DNA of 64,000 nt from Virgibacillus profundi. GTDB lineage: Bacteria > Bacillota > Bacilli > Bacillales > Amphibacillaceae. Shown here piece after piece: positions 1 through 7,380 of the stretch. How positions within the stretch are numbered: the first letter of the stretch is position 1; each line of letters starts with the position of its first letter. Under the pieces are notes generated by a model. The model was not told the DNA's origin. It made no database searches and saw only the letters and a program-made list of their open reading frames with translations. The position numbers and the translations under genes were made by a program. The stretch lies in assembly GCF_002287375.1 (NCBI RefSeq), contig NZ_NPOA01000007.1, forward strand, positions 124,001-188,000, given 5' to 3'.

Positions 1-473
1 TGTAAAAAGTAATAATCGTACGGGTTTGTATCATTCTTTTCCCCTTTTACTTTTGAAGTTAAATCCCATTGTTCTGCCGGAAATCCAGGAAAGTATGTAT
101 CACCATCAAATGCTTCGTCAATATAAGTAATGTACATTCGATCAGCGTAATCTAAAATTTGTTCAAATATATTTCCCCCACCGATGACGAAATACTCTTT
201 ATCTGGATTGGATTTACTCCATTCTTTTATAGTTTTCAAATCATTAATTACTTTAACATTTTCTGGGAAGCCTGACTGTTTCTTAGTGATAATAACATTT
301 TCTCTATTTGGTAATGCTCCGCCCATGGATTCAAATGTTTTCCTTCCCATAATAACGGTCTGACCGGTTGTTTTTTCTTTAAAGAAACGCAAATCCTTCG
401 GCAAGCGCCAGGGTAAATCTTTATTAAGCCCGATTACATTATTTTTGTCCATAGCTAATAACAGTGATATCAA
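1..473 (-). CDS. folA: Dihydrofolate reductase, C-terminus cut by window edge
   Basis: Reduces dihydrofolate to tetrahydrofolate with NADPH, recycling the dihydrofolate made by the thymidylate synthase encoded just upstream. About 157 codons are visible. The N-terminus reads as the DHFR active-site region (MDKNNVIG, then LPWRLPKDLRFF with the conserved acidic residue), followed by GRKTFESMG and the VIGGGNIFEQ nucleotide-binding loop. The start is TTG at 471-473, preceded at 483-490 by the strong Shine-Dalgarno AAGGAGGG; no ATG fits. It begins 23 bases after the thyA stop, so the two form an operon. The gene runs off the left edge, so its true end is unknown. Confidence 0.95.
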   Translation of the reverse strand, partial: MISLLLAMDKNNVIGLNKDLPWRLPKDLRFFKEKTTGQTVIMGRKTFESMGGALPNRENVIITKKQSGFPENVKVINDLKTIKEWSKSNPDKEYFVIGGGNIFEQILDYADRMYITYIDEAFDGDTYFPGFPAEQWDLTSKVKGEKNDTNPYDYYFL

Positions 474-496
474 AGCAGAAAACCCTCCTTATATTT

Positions 497-1453
497 TTAC
501 ACAGCAATTGGTGCTTTAATTGTTGGATGTGGATGATAATCAATTATTTCAAAATCATTCAACTCAAAATCAAAAATGCTAGTCTTATCCTGATTAATTT
601 CAAGCTGTGGTAATGACCGTACTTCACGATTGAGTTGAGTATTTACCTGCTCCACGTGGTTTGCGTATATATGTGTGTCTCCCAATGTATGAACAAACTC
701 CCCTACTTCCAGATTACATTCATGGGCGATTAAATAGGTTAACAATGCATAGCTCGCAATATTAAATGGTACCCCCAAAAACACATCTGCACTTCGCTGG
801 TATAGCTGGCATGACAATTTCCCATCAGCTACATAGAACTGAAATAAAGTATGACATGGAGGCAAAGCCATATTCGGTACATCTTCCGGATTCCAGGCGG
901 AGACAATATGACGGCGTGAATCCGGGTTGTTACGGATTGCATCAATCACTTCTTTCAATTGATCAATTGTTTCATTTCTAGATGTCTTCCACTCTCTCCA
1001 CTGTTTTCCATATACTGAACCCAGATCCCCAAAATTACGAGCAAAATCATCATCATTAAGAATTTTTTCTTTAAAAATTGCCATCTGTTCCTGATATTGT
1101 TCATTGAAAACAGGATCTTTCTGACTGCGAATGCCGAAATCGGACATATCCGGACCGGAATATTCAGTGCTATTCACCCATTTTACAAAAGCCCATTCAT
1201 TCCAGATATTATTATTATTTTGCAGCAGATAGCGGATATTTGTGTCCCCCTTTATAAACCAGAGAAGTTCGCTTGCAACTAATCGAAATGGGACTTTTTT
1301 TGTAGTAAGTAAAGGAAAACCCTCTTTTAAATCAAATCGCATTTGATGACCGAATACCGAATATGTGCCGGTTTTTGTCCGGTCTTCCTTCTTTTCACCA
1401 TTTTCTAATATATGTTTACATAAATTTAAGTATGCTTGTTCGCCTTTAACCAT
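497..1453 (-). CDS. thyA: Thymidylate synthase, long (318 aa) form
   Basis: Methylates dUMP to dTMP using methylene-tetrahydrofolate, releasing dihydrofolate for the adjacent folA product. The catalytic cysteine lies in [10 protein letters not shown], followed by the phosphate and substrate segment [13 protein letters not shown] and HTLGDTHIY. At 318 residues it is about 50 longer than the E. coli type; the extra stretch is in the first half (around residues 70-130), as in the Lactobacillus casei and staphylococcal enzymes. The ATG at 1453 was chosen because GGAGGGG sits at a proper distance upstream (about 1459-1465); the longer reading frame from 1474 has no ribosome site. Confidence 0.97.
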   Translation of the reverse strand: MVKGEQAYLNLCKHILENGEKKEDRTKTGTYSVFGHQMRFDLKEGFPLLTTKKVPFRLVASELLWFIKGDTNIRYLLQNNNNIWNEWAFVKWVNSTEYSGPDMSDFGIRSQKDPVFNEQYQEQMAIFKEKILNDDDFARNFGDLGSVYGKQWREWKTSRNETIDQLKEVIDAIRNNPDSRRHIVSAWNPEDVPNMALPPCHTLFQFYVADGKLSCQLYQRSADVFLGVPFNIASYALLTYLIAHECNLEVGEFVHTLGDTHIYANHVEQVNTQLNREVRSLPQLEINQDKTSIFDFELNDFEIIDYHPHPTIKAPIAV

Positions 1454-1545
1454 ATAATCCCCTCCAGCTATCACGCTTTTTTGCTTTGTTTTATCGCATT
1501 TATTGTAACATAAAACACTCCCGGACTTTTAACAAAAGATAGGAA

Positions 1546-1589
1546 AACAATCAGTTTGGAGAAAAAGATATACCTCCAAACTGATTGTT
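1546..1589 (-). terminator. Rho-independent terminator after the HD-hydrolase gene
   Basis: A perfect 16-bp inverted repeat (AACAATCAGTTTGGAG and its complement) with a 12-base loop is followed on the minus strand by a T-rich stretch. It begins 3 bases beyond the HD gene stop and separates fhs-HD from thyA-folA. Confidence 0.85.
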
Positions 1590-1591
1590 CA

Positions 1592-2179
1592 CTACCACTC
1601 TTTATTAAATTGGTCTAGGAAAATCTCCATAAACCTGTGTCTTTCTTCTGCCATTTCCTTTGCGGACGCTGTGTTCATTAAATCTTTTAATTTTAATAAC
1701 TTATCATAAAAATGCTGGATTGAGTTCTTTGTGATGTCCGGATGGTAGATCGGTTGACCTTTTGTTCCACCATATGCGAAGGTTCTTGCAATACCGACAG
1801 CACCAATTGCATCAATTCGATCAGCATCCTGAACTATTTTACCTTCAAAAGTATTAGGGACGTCCCCTTTACTGAATGATACAGCCTTGATTGCATCATT
1901 TATTTGGATTATTTCAGTTCTGGATAGGTGGATTGATTCTAAATAGGTATTCATTTCCTTTATTGCTTGTATTGGATTTGAAAAAAGTTTGGAATCTCCA
2001 ATATCATGAACCCAGGCTGCCGCTACACAAATGAATGTATCTGCATTTTCTTTTACAGCTATTGTCTTTGCCAGCTCTGCAACACGTTTCATATGATAAA
2101 AGTCATGTCCGCTTGAATCATTATGAAAGTAGTTAAATACGTATTCCTCTATCTTTTTTAATATAATTTCTTTCCCCAT
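1592..2179 (-). CDS. HD-domain metal-dependent phosphohydrolase
   Basis: A 195-residue single-domain HD hydrolase of the YedJ-like group. The metal ligands are visible in order: His in GHDFYHMKRV (around residue 24), the HD pair in AAWVHDIGD (around 55-60), and Asp in QDADRIDAIG (around 118). Such proteins hydrolyse phosphate esters, often nucleotides, but the substrate cannot be told from sequence. Its ATG follows the fhs TAA stop with no base between (TAAATG), so it is probably translated by coupling to fhs. A role in nucleotide or one-carbon housekeeping is only suggested by that context. Confidence 0.85.
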   Translation of the reverse strand: MGKEIILKKIEEYVFNYFHNDSSGHDFYHMKRVAELAKTIAVKENADTFICVAAAWVHDIGDSKLFSNPIQAIKEMNTYLESIHLSRTEIIQINDAIKAVSFSKGDVPNTFEGKIVQDADRIDAIGAVGIARTFAYGGTKGQPIYHPDITKNSIQHFYDKLLKLKDLMNTASAKEMAEERHRFMEIFLDQFNKEW

Positions 2180-3850
2180 TTAGAATAATCCAACAATTTT
2201 TCCGTCATCCGTAACATCCATATTTAATGCTGCAGGGTTCTTCGGCAGACCGGGCATTGTCATCATATCACCAGTTAAAACAACAATAAATCCAGCGCCT
2301 ACTGATGGACGCATTTCCCTAATTGAAATAGTAAACCCCTCAGGTCTTCCGAGTAGCGAAGGATCATCTGATAAGGAATACTGGGTTTTTGCCATACACA
2401 CGGGAAGCTTACCCCATCCCTGTTGTTCATAAAATATAATCTGTTTTTTAGCTTTGGGTGACAGTTCAATATCATCTGCTCCATAAACAGTTTGTGCTAT
2501 CTTTCTAATTTTAGTTTCCAATGTTTCCTCTAACTCATAAAGTCTTTTAAAGTTTCTCTCTGGTGTTTCTGTTTTTTCAATGATCTTTTCAGCCAGCTGA
2601 ATGCCACCCTCTCCCCCTTTGGCCCACACATCCGTTAGTGCCACTCCAATTCCTCTTGATTCACACCAGCTTTCTATGAAGCCTGTTTCTGCTGAGGTAT
2701 CAGTAGGAAATTTATTTATGGCAACCACATAGGGGAGCCCATAAGTTTCTATCGTCTCAATATGTTTTTTTAGATTTTTCATACCTGCTTTTAAGGCATC
2801 AACATTTTCTTCTGTTAGATTATCCTTTGCAACACCGCCATGCATTTTTAAAGCTCGTACGGTTGCAACAATAACTACTGCATCCGTATCAAATTCACCT
2901 GCACGTGATTTAATATCCAGGAATTTTTCCGCACCAAGATCAGCACCAAACCCTGCTTCAGTTACAACGTAGTCTCCTAGTTTTGCTGCTGTTTTAGTTG
3001 CCATAATACTGTTACAGCCATGGGCAATATTTGCAAATGGCCCACCATGAATAATTGCAGGTGTATTTTCAATTGTTTGAACCAGGTTCGGTTTAATTGC
3101 ATCTTTTAATAATAATGTTAATGCACCTTCAATTTTTAAATCTTTAACCATAACCGGCTCTTCATCGTATGAATAGCCAATTACTATTTTTGCAATTCTC
3201 GCTTTTAAATCTTCCAGACTTGTTGATAGGCATAAAATAGCCATTATCTCTGAAGCCACTGTAATATTAAAGCCATCCTCACGCGGAACACCACGCAGTG
3301 GACCGCCTAATCCCACTACAATTTGGCGTAATACACGGTCGTTCATGTCCATAACTCGTTTCCATTCAATTCTGCGTGGATCAATATTTAAGTTGTTTCC
3401 ACGGTGAATATGATTATCTATCATCGCTGAGAGAGCATTATTAGCACTTGTTATTGCATGTAGATCTCCAGTAAAATGCAGGTTGATATCTTCCATTGGA
3501 AGCACCTGTGAATAACCGCCACCAGCAGCTCCACCCTTCATTCCCATAACCGGTCCCAGTGATGGTTCACGCAGTGCAATAACGGCTTTTTCTCCAAGTC
3601 TATTTAATGCTTGCCCAAGTCCTACAGTTACTGTCGATTTTCCTTCACCGGCAGGGGTAGGATTTATTGATGTCACTAAAATAATCTTGCCATCTGCTTT
3701 ATCCTTAAATTTATTTAATAAATTATCGGAAAGCTTTGCCTTTGTATGGCCATATGGCTCCCATTCCTCTTCGGATAAATTCAGTCCTGCTGCGATTTCT
3801 CCAATCGGTTTAAGTGTAGCCTGTTGAGCTATTTCAATGTCAGTTTTCAT
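2180..3850 (-). CDS. fhs: Formate--tetrahydrofolate ligase
   Basis: ATP-dependent ligase making 10-formyl-tetrahydrofolate from formate, supplying purine and formyl-methionine synthesis. The 556-residue length is the family norm. The P-loop-like [14 protein letters not shown] lies near residue 65, followed by the conserved [18 protein letters not shown] and the segment [17 protein letters not shown]. The ATG at 3850 is preferred over the one at 3868 because AAGGGAG is well spaced for it. It is cotranscribed with the downstream HD hydrolase. A short cre-like operator overlaps its promoter (separate entry). B. subtilis 168 lacks this gene, while many other Bacillaceae have it. Confidence 0.97.
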   Translation of the reverse strand: MKTDIEIAQQATLKPIGEIAAGLNLSEEEWEPYGHTKAKLSDNLLNKFKDKADGKIILVTSINPTPAGEGKSTVTVGLGQALNRLGEKAVIALREPSLGPVMGMKGGAAGGGYSQVLPMEDINLHFTGDLHAITSANNALSAMIDNHIHRGNNLNIDPRRIEWKRVMDMNDRVLRQIVVGLGGPLRGVPREDGFNITVASEIMAILCLSTSLEDLKARIAKIVIGYSYDEEPVMVKDLKIEGALTLLLKDAIKPNLVQTIENTPAIIHGGPFANIAHGCNSIMATKTAAKLGDYVVTEAGFGADLGAEKFLDIKSRAGEFDTDAVVIVATVRALKMHGGVAKDNLTEENVDALKAGMKNLKKHIETIETYGLPYVVAINKFPTDTSAETGFIESWCESRGIGVALTDVWAKGGEGGIQLAEKIIEKTETPERNFKRLYELEETLETKIRKIAQTVYGADDIELSPKAKKQIIFYEQQGWGKLPVCMAKTQYSLSDDPSLLGRPEGFTISIREMRPSVGAGFIVVLTGDMMTMPGLPKNPAALNMDVTDDGKIVGLF

Positions 3851-3925
3851 TCTTCCTGCTCCCTTCATATCTATCTACTATTAGTGTACCTTTTATTTTA
3901 CTTAATTTCATTTATTCCAGTAATT

Positions 3926-3948
3926 TGTTAAGCGTTTTCATTATACCA
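3926..3948 (-). promoter_or_regulatory. Candidate fhs promoter with cre-like operator
   Basis: On the minus strand an extended -10 element, TGGTATAAT (3940-3948), is directly followed by GAAAACGCTTAACA. On the plus strand 3926-3940 reads TGTTAAGCGTTTTCA, one base longer than the CcpA cre consensus. Its place at the transcription start would let a repressor block initiation. No good -35 is seen, which fits an extended -10 promoter. CcpA as the binder is inference. Confidence 0.45.
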
Positions 3949-3977
3949 TTTTTTCACCATAAAGTGATGTCGAATTC

Positions 3978-4006
3978 TTGACAGTACTATGTAAATAAGC
4001 TATATT
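3978..4006 (+). promoter_or_regulatory. Sigma-A promoter of the cold-shock gene
   Basis: TTGACA at 3978-3983, a 17-base spacer, then TATATT at 4001-4006: nearly consensus. Transcription should start near 4013, leaving a leader of about 168 bases before the csp start, typical of cold-shock mRNAs whose leader folds differently in the cold. Confidence 0.8.
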
Positions 4007-4180
4007 AGGGTCAAGCAAAGAAGAGATATGGAATCATTAATGACACAGGCAGCTTCTATGGAAGTGGATGTAATAGTGATCCAAAACTTCTATAGGGCTG
4101 TCTTATTTGATATTCTGTTATTCTACTTTGTATTAACTTTTAACACGTTTTACGTGAAAGTTTTTAGGAGGATTATTTAC

Positions 4181-4381
4181 ATGGAAAACGGAGTAGTAAA
4201 ATGGTTTAACGCAGAAAAGGGTTATGGCTTTATTCAACTGGAAGAAGGAAATGATGTATTCGTACATTATTCAGCAATCCAGGAAGAAGGCTTCAAATCA
4301 TTGGAAGAAGGACAAGAAGTTTCCTTTGAAATTGTTGAAGGCGAACGTGGTCCGCAAGCAGCAAATGTAACAAAAAAATAA
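4181..4381 (+). CDS. Cold-shock protein (CspA/CspB/CspD family)
   Basis: A 66-residue single cold-shock domain that binds single-stranded RNA and DNA and melts mRNA structure. RNP1 (KGYGFIQ) and RNP2 (VFVHYSA) are intact and the length is exactly that of the family. The ATG at 4181 has AGGAGG at 4166-4171. The open frame continues upstream to 4028, but that extension is leader RNA: it lacks family similarity and lies before the strong ribosome site. It is flanked by its own promoter and terminator, so it is monocistronic. Which B. subtilis paralogue it corresponds to cannot be settled. Confidence 0.97.
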   Translation: MENGVVKWFNAEKGYGFIQLEEGNDVFVHYSAIQEEGFKSLEEGQEVSFEIVEGERGPQAANVTKK

Positions 4382-4396
4382 AAATAAAATATATAT

Positions 4397-4429
4397 AAGC
4401 GGTAATCTTAGATGATTACCGCTTTTTTT
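4397..4429 (+). terminator. Terminator of the cold-shock gene
   Basis: Perfect stem AGCGGTAATC / GATTACCGCT with a 6-base loop and a run of seven T on the plus strand, 16 bases after the csp stop. Confidence 0.93.
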
Positions 4430-4474
4430 GGTTTCTAAACAATAATAAGTGGGAAAATTACTTTTTTCTTTTAC

Positions 4475-4981
4475 TTAGACAGAAGCTTTCGTTACTGCCA
4501 TTTCTTTTAGTGGTATCTTTAATAACAACATATAAAGAAGAGGGGAAATAAAGGCAGTAATATATGCTCCAATAAGTAGAGGTAAGATAAACATTTCAAG
4601 TACAGTCACTATTGTTTCTGGATTTTTTGTATATTTGTACGGCCCTCTCCTAAGTAGTAAGACTCCAGGCATTATAATATCTTTCATATTCCAAAAGTAT
4701 CCTAATGACCGTATACACCACAGTCTCCCAAACTGAGTAACAACAAACATAAATAAAAAAAATACATTCAATTCGTTACCAGGTTTTCCTGCCAGCAAAA
4801 ATTCAAAAAAGGTGGAGAAGTAAAATAGTATATAAAACACTAAAAACAATTTATACCTTCCCCCCACGTTTTCAATCCCTCCCCTTTCTTTCATCCATTG
4901 CTCATTTTTCTTTGATCTTTTAAACGAAACATATTTTTGAAATCCAATATAAATTATAAACAACCATATCCAGACTGCCAT
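4475..4981 (-). CDS. Isoprenylcysteine carboxyl methyltransferase-family membrane protein, diverged paralogue of BpsB
   Basis: A 168-residue membrane protein with four or five hydrophobic segments, clearly paralogous to the bpsB product at 5561-6073 (shared NEQWMKERGGIE / NEIWMKEQGGVE and TQFGRLWCI / TQIGRIWCI blocks). The conserved His-Pro motif of the family (KHPNYI in the neighbour) reads KNPETI here, so a key histidine is replaced by asparagine; catalysis may be lost or changed. I place the start at ATG 4981, behind GGAGAGG, because it gives the same N-terminus length as the paralogue; the frame is open up to 5047. Function unknown; perhaps a relic or a variant methyltransferase acting on a lipid. 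Confidence 0.75.
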   Translation of the reverse strand: MAVWIWLFIIYIGFQKYVSFKRSKKNEQWMKERGGIENVGGRYKLFLVFYILFYFSTFFEFLLAGKPGNELNVFFLFMFVVTQFGRLWCIRSLGYFWNMKDIIMPGVLLLRRGPYKYTKNPETIVTVLEMFILPLLIGAYITAFISPLLYMLLLKIPLKEMAVTKASV

Positions 4982-5185
4982 GATCCTAATCCTCTCCAAT
5001 TGTTTAAAAACACTTTCTATTAGAGATAGTATGTTCTCCTTATTCATGAATTATTAACAAATCAGTCACATTTCAGTCACAAATTTTATTAACCAAAAAG
5101 TTAGTTAAACACTTAAATGTAGCGACATACGAGTTATTGAACAAATAGTGAATCGTCCCCTTCAATACTAAATTAGATTAGTTAA

Positions 5186-5380
5186 TTGTGTATGATAAAA
5201 ACAAGAGCTGACAATCCTTCGAGAAGGGGTGAAAAGCTGCTAACTGAAGAGAAAAAAAGGACAGATTTTGATCTGGAAAAGGAGCCAAATTTAAAAGGTA
5301 CATTAATTTCAGTATCGTTAGTAGGGTTATTTATTGTAATTGCCTGGGTTGGAGCTTTTATATTATTTGTTACCAGATGA
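5186..5380 (+). pseudogene. Cytochrome c oxidase subunit IIa (ba3-type) remnant or start-less gene
   Basis: The C-terminal 33 residues (LKGTLISVSLVG, then one transmembrane helix ending in GAFILFVTR) match the small subunit IIa of ba3-type cytochrome oxidases as I know that family, which are about 40-residue single-helix proteins. A good ribosome site (AGAAGGGG) stands at about 5223-5230, but the expected start codon at 5237-5239 is CTG rather than ATG; upstream there is only a TTG at 5186 and an ATG at 5192 without ribosome sites. The helix itself is intact. It is followed by a broken subunit II fragment and no subunit I, so I read it as part of a decaying operon. Weak translation from CTG cannot be excluded. 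Confidence 0.65.
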
Positions 5381-5409
5381 GCAGAAGAATTTAGGGGGAG
5401 TGTTAAGTC

Positions 5410-5520
5410 ATACATTTACACAAATATGAAAAATATTGGCTGACATTTGGTATAGGTGGATGAATTGTATTTTTATTAGTAATTGGATTTGCAGCATTTT
5501 ATCTTAGAACACATCAGAAG
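5410..5520 (+). pseudogene. Fragment of ba3-type cytochrome c oxidase subunit II, N-terminus only
   Basis: Read from 5410 the frame gives HLHKYEKYWLTFGIGG, a TGA stop at 5461-5463, then IVFLLVIGFAAFYL: the N-terminal transmembrane anchor of ba3-type oxidase subunit II. The initiation codon is ATA instead of ATG, although its ribosome site AGGGGGAG (about 5394-5401) survives. After about 37 codons the match ends at the bpsB terminator; the CuA domain and the subunit I gene are missing. Three independent lesions (start, nonsense, truncation) make it a pseudogene. Confidence 0.72.
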
Positions 5521-5523
5521 AAT

Positions 5524-5558
5524 AGTAAAAGAGGGCAGCAGGCTTGTCCTCTTTTACT
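5524..5558 (-). terminator. Terminator of the bpsA-bpsB operon
   Basis: Perfect 11-bp stem (AGTAAAAGAGG and complement, 5524-5534 with 5548-5558) around a 13-base loop, directly after the bpsB stop. The stem ends in A/T-rich arms, so it could work in both directions. Confidence 0.7.
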
Positions 5559-5560
5559 TA

Positions 5561-6073
5561 TCAAAAATTAGCTTTTGCCAATGCTTTTTCTTCCATTGGT
5601 ATTCTAATCATCAACAACAGAATGTGCAAGATTGGAAAGACAATTGCAGTTATTATAGCTCCAAATATTAATGGTATTGTAAAAAGCTCAATACCTACAA
5701 TGATGTAATTAGGATGCTTTATGTATGTATAAGGTCCTTTTTTCACTAAAGGAAAATCCTGTAAAACAATTATCTTTGTATTCCAGAATTTACCTAATGT
5801 AGCAATACACCAAATTCTGCCTATTTGTGTAATAATAAAAACGAATAACAGAAAATAATTTAACTCTAAGTCCGTAACATCACGAACTAAAGCCTCTACA
5901 ATCATTGCAACAAAAAAAGAACTGTGAAGAATGATAAACCATTTATAATGTCTCTCCCCTGTCTCCACTCCACCCTGTTCTTTCATCCAGATTTCATTTT
6001 TATTAGCAATGACCAATTCAATTAATCGCTGCGCAATAATAATGCATAGTAAAATCCACATAAAAAACTGCAT
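5561..6073 (-). CDS. bpsB: Alkylpyrone O-methyltransferase BpsB (YpbQ), ICMT family
   Basis: A 170-residue integral membrane protein of the isoprenylcysteine carboxyl methyltransferase family. It carries the family motif KHPNYI (around residue 130) and the TQIGRIWCIATLG block. In B. subtilis the equivalent gene pair bpsA-bpsB (bcsA-ypbQ) makes alkylpyrones and their methyl ethers; the same pairing here supports O-methylation of the BpsA product in the membrane. The bpsA stop lies 3 bases before the chosen ATG at 6073, so the genes are translationally coupled; a GTG at 6085 has no proper ribosome site. The terminator follows at once. Confidence 0.85.
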   Translation of the reverse strand: MQFFMWILLCIIIAQRLIELVIANKNEIWMKEQGGVETGERHYKWFIILHSSFFVAMIVEALVRDVTDLELNYFLLFVFIITQIGRIWCIATLGKFWNTKIIVLQDFPLVKKGPYTYIKHPNYIIVGIELFTIPLIFGAIITAIVFPILHILLLMIRIPMEEKALAKANF

Positions 6074-6075
6074 CG

Positions 6076-7164
6076 TTAGTTCCACTCCAGCAATAAAAGC
6101 TCAGAACTAAAACCAGGTCCTAAAGCAGATAAAATACTTACATCATCTTTATTAGTATTTTCCTTCATAGATTCGTAAAGCACATAAAAAACTGTTGCTG
6201 AAGACATATTACCATGGTTTGCAAGAACTTTATATGAGTTGGCAAACTTACTGCTGTCAGAGCTTTGTAATACTGACCGCATTGCCTCCAATACCTTTTT
6301 TCCACCTGGATGGGCAATAAATGAATGAATCATGCTTTCATTAAGATCTAAATTATTTAAAAATGTTTGGATGTGGATCTCCCAAAATGTGTGAACCAGT
6401 GCCGGTATGCTTTTTGAAAAGATCACTTCCAGTCCATTATCCGAAACCTCCCAGCCCATTACAGAAGTACTATCTTTTTTCGTTAATGAACTGGTTTTAG
6501 TAATCTTCGGGGTGTTGCTTTTCCGAAAAGAAAGATATGGAGAATCAACACCAACCGCTAACACTGCGCTTACACCGTCCCCGAATAAAGCACTGCCGAT
6601 CAGGTTGCTTTTTTTTATATCGCTTTTTTGAAAAGTTAAGCTGCATAACTCACAGCAGACAATCAAAGCTGTTTTTTTAGGGTGGGCAGTTAGCCAATCA
6701 AACGCCCTGGATAATCCTATGGCACCACCTGCGCAACCCAGTCCCCATAAAGGCATGCGATTGATATCTTCCCTAAAGTTGCGTGAATTTACCAGATGGA
6801 CATCTAGTGATGGTGTGGCAATACCTGTACTGGAAACAAATATAATCATGTCAATCGCTTCATATGGCACATCTTCTGTTAAAAAATCTTTGTTTGTTAA
6901 ACAATGGTCAACTGCTTCACAGGTAAGCTCATGGGCGTGGGATTGATAAAGATCATTTCTTTCCTTGAAGGAATGATCTTGTTTTAACCATTCCTTATCA
7001 ACAACAAACTGTCTGTTTTTCACCTCTGCATTATCAAAAACAGGCAGGTATTTAGCTAGTTGATCCGTAGAAAAAGGGAAAACCTCTTGTACTAAATCCT
7101 TTACCTCATCCTGTGATAGATTATGTTCGGGAATCCCAACACCAACTGAATTAATGAATGACAT
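6076..7164 (-). CDS. bpsA: Type III polyketide synthase (alkylpyrone synthase)
   Basis: A 362-residue chalcone/stilbene-synthase-like enzyme that extends long-chain acyl-CoA with malonyl-CoA to tri- and tetraketide pyrones. The catalytic triad is visible: Cys in GLGCAGGAIGLS, His in FIAHPGGKKVLEA, Asn in LANHGNMSSATV. The C-terminal GPGFSSELLLLEW is the usual ending of the family. The start ATG at 7164 follows AAGAGGTGGT; the longer frame from 7209 lacks a ribosome site. It is cotranscribed with bpsB. Products in Bacillus are reported as membrane-active lipids; the exact chain length made here is unknown. Confidence 0.95.
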   Translation of the reverse strand: MSFINSVGVGIPEHNLSQDEVKDLVQEVFPFSTDQLAKYLPVFDNAEVKNRQFVVDKEWLKQDHSFKERNDLYQSHAHELTCEAVDHCLTNKDFLTEDVPYEAIDMIIFVSSTGIATPSLDVHLVNSRNFREDINRMPLWGLGCAGGAIGLSRAFDWLTAHPKKTALIVCCELCSLTFQKSDIKKSNLIGSALFGDGVSAVLAVGVDSPYLSFRKSNTPKITKTSSLTKKDSTSVMGWEVSDNGLEVIFSKSIPALVHTFWEIHIQTFLNNLDLNESMIHSFIAHPGGKKVLEAMRSVLQSSDSSKFANSYKVLANHGNMSSATVFYVLYESMKENTNKDDVSILSALGPGFSSELLLLEWN

Positions 7165-7220
7165 AATACCACCTCTTGCAAGATATTTATTAGTAGTATT
7201 ATGCATCATTATAGTCAGGT

Positions 7221-7376
7221 TTATTTATAAAGGTAGTTAAAAAAGTGCTGCTCCACTCCCTTATTTGGGATTTTCGTACGCATATCGCAATGCGTTAATA
7301 AAATAATTTCACGATACGAATTTTGTTCCTTTAATAATTCTTTGAAATCTTTTTCGATTAAATAAGTGTTGTTCAT
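7221..7376 (-). CDS. Small hypothetical protein (51 aa) coupled to ypsC
   Basis: I do not recognise this protein. The ATG at 7374-7376 lies 4 bases after the ypsC stop, and its ribosome site AAAGGTGA is formed by the last codons of ypsC, which argues for coupled translation. The product is charged, with no membrane segment or signal peptide (starts MNNTYLIEKDFKELL and has one His-Cys-Asp stretch, THCDMRTK). The open frame extends back to 7496 inside ypsC, but that part is a shadow. No terminator is obvious after it. Confidence 0.5.
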   Translation of the reverse strand: MNNTYLIEKDFKELLKEQNSYREIILLTHCDMRTKIPNKGVEQHFFNYLYK

Positions 7377-7380
7377 TAAT

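Noticed and set aside
3851-3925. THF riboswitch before fhs
   Set aside because: The leader of about 75 bases has none of the expected conserved stems.
4028-4180. N-terminal extension of the cold-shock ORF
   Set aside because: It lies upstream of the strong ribosome site and makes the protein nearly twice the family length; it is transcribed leader.
5182-5415. Minus-strand ORF over the oxidase remnant
   Set aside because: Low-complexity shadow of the plus-strand remnant; no ribosome site.
5461-5463. TGA as a readthrough, Trp or selenocysteine codon
   Set aside because: The same fragment also lacks a start codon and its 3' two-thirds; UGA is a normal stop elsewhere in the window (for example bpsB).
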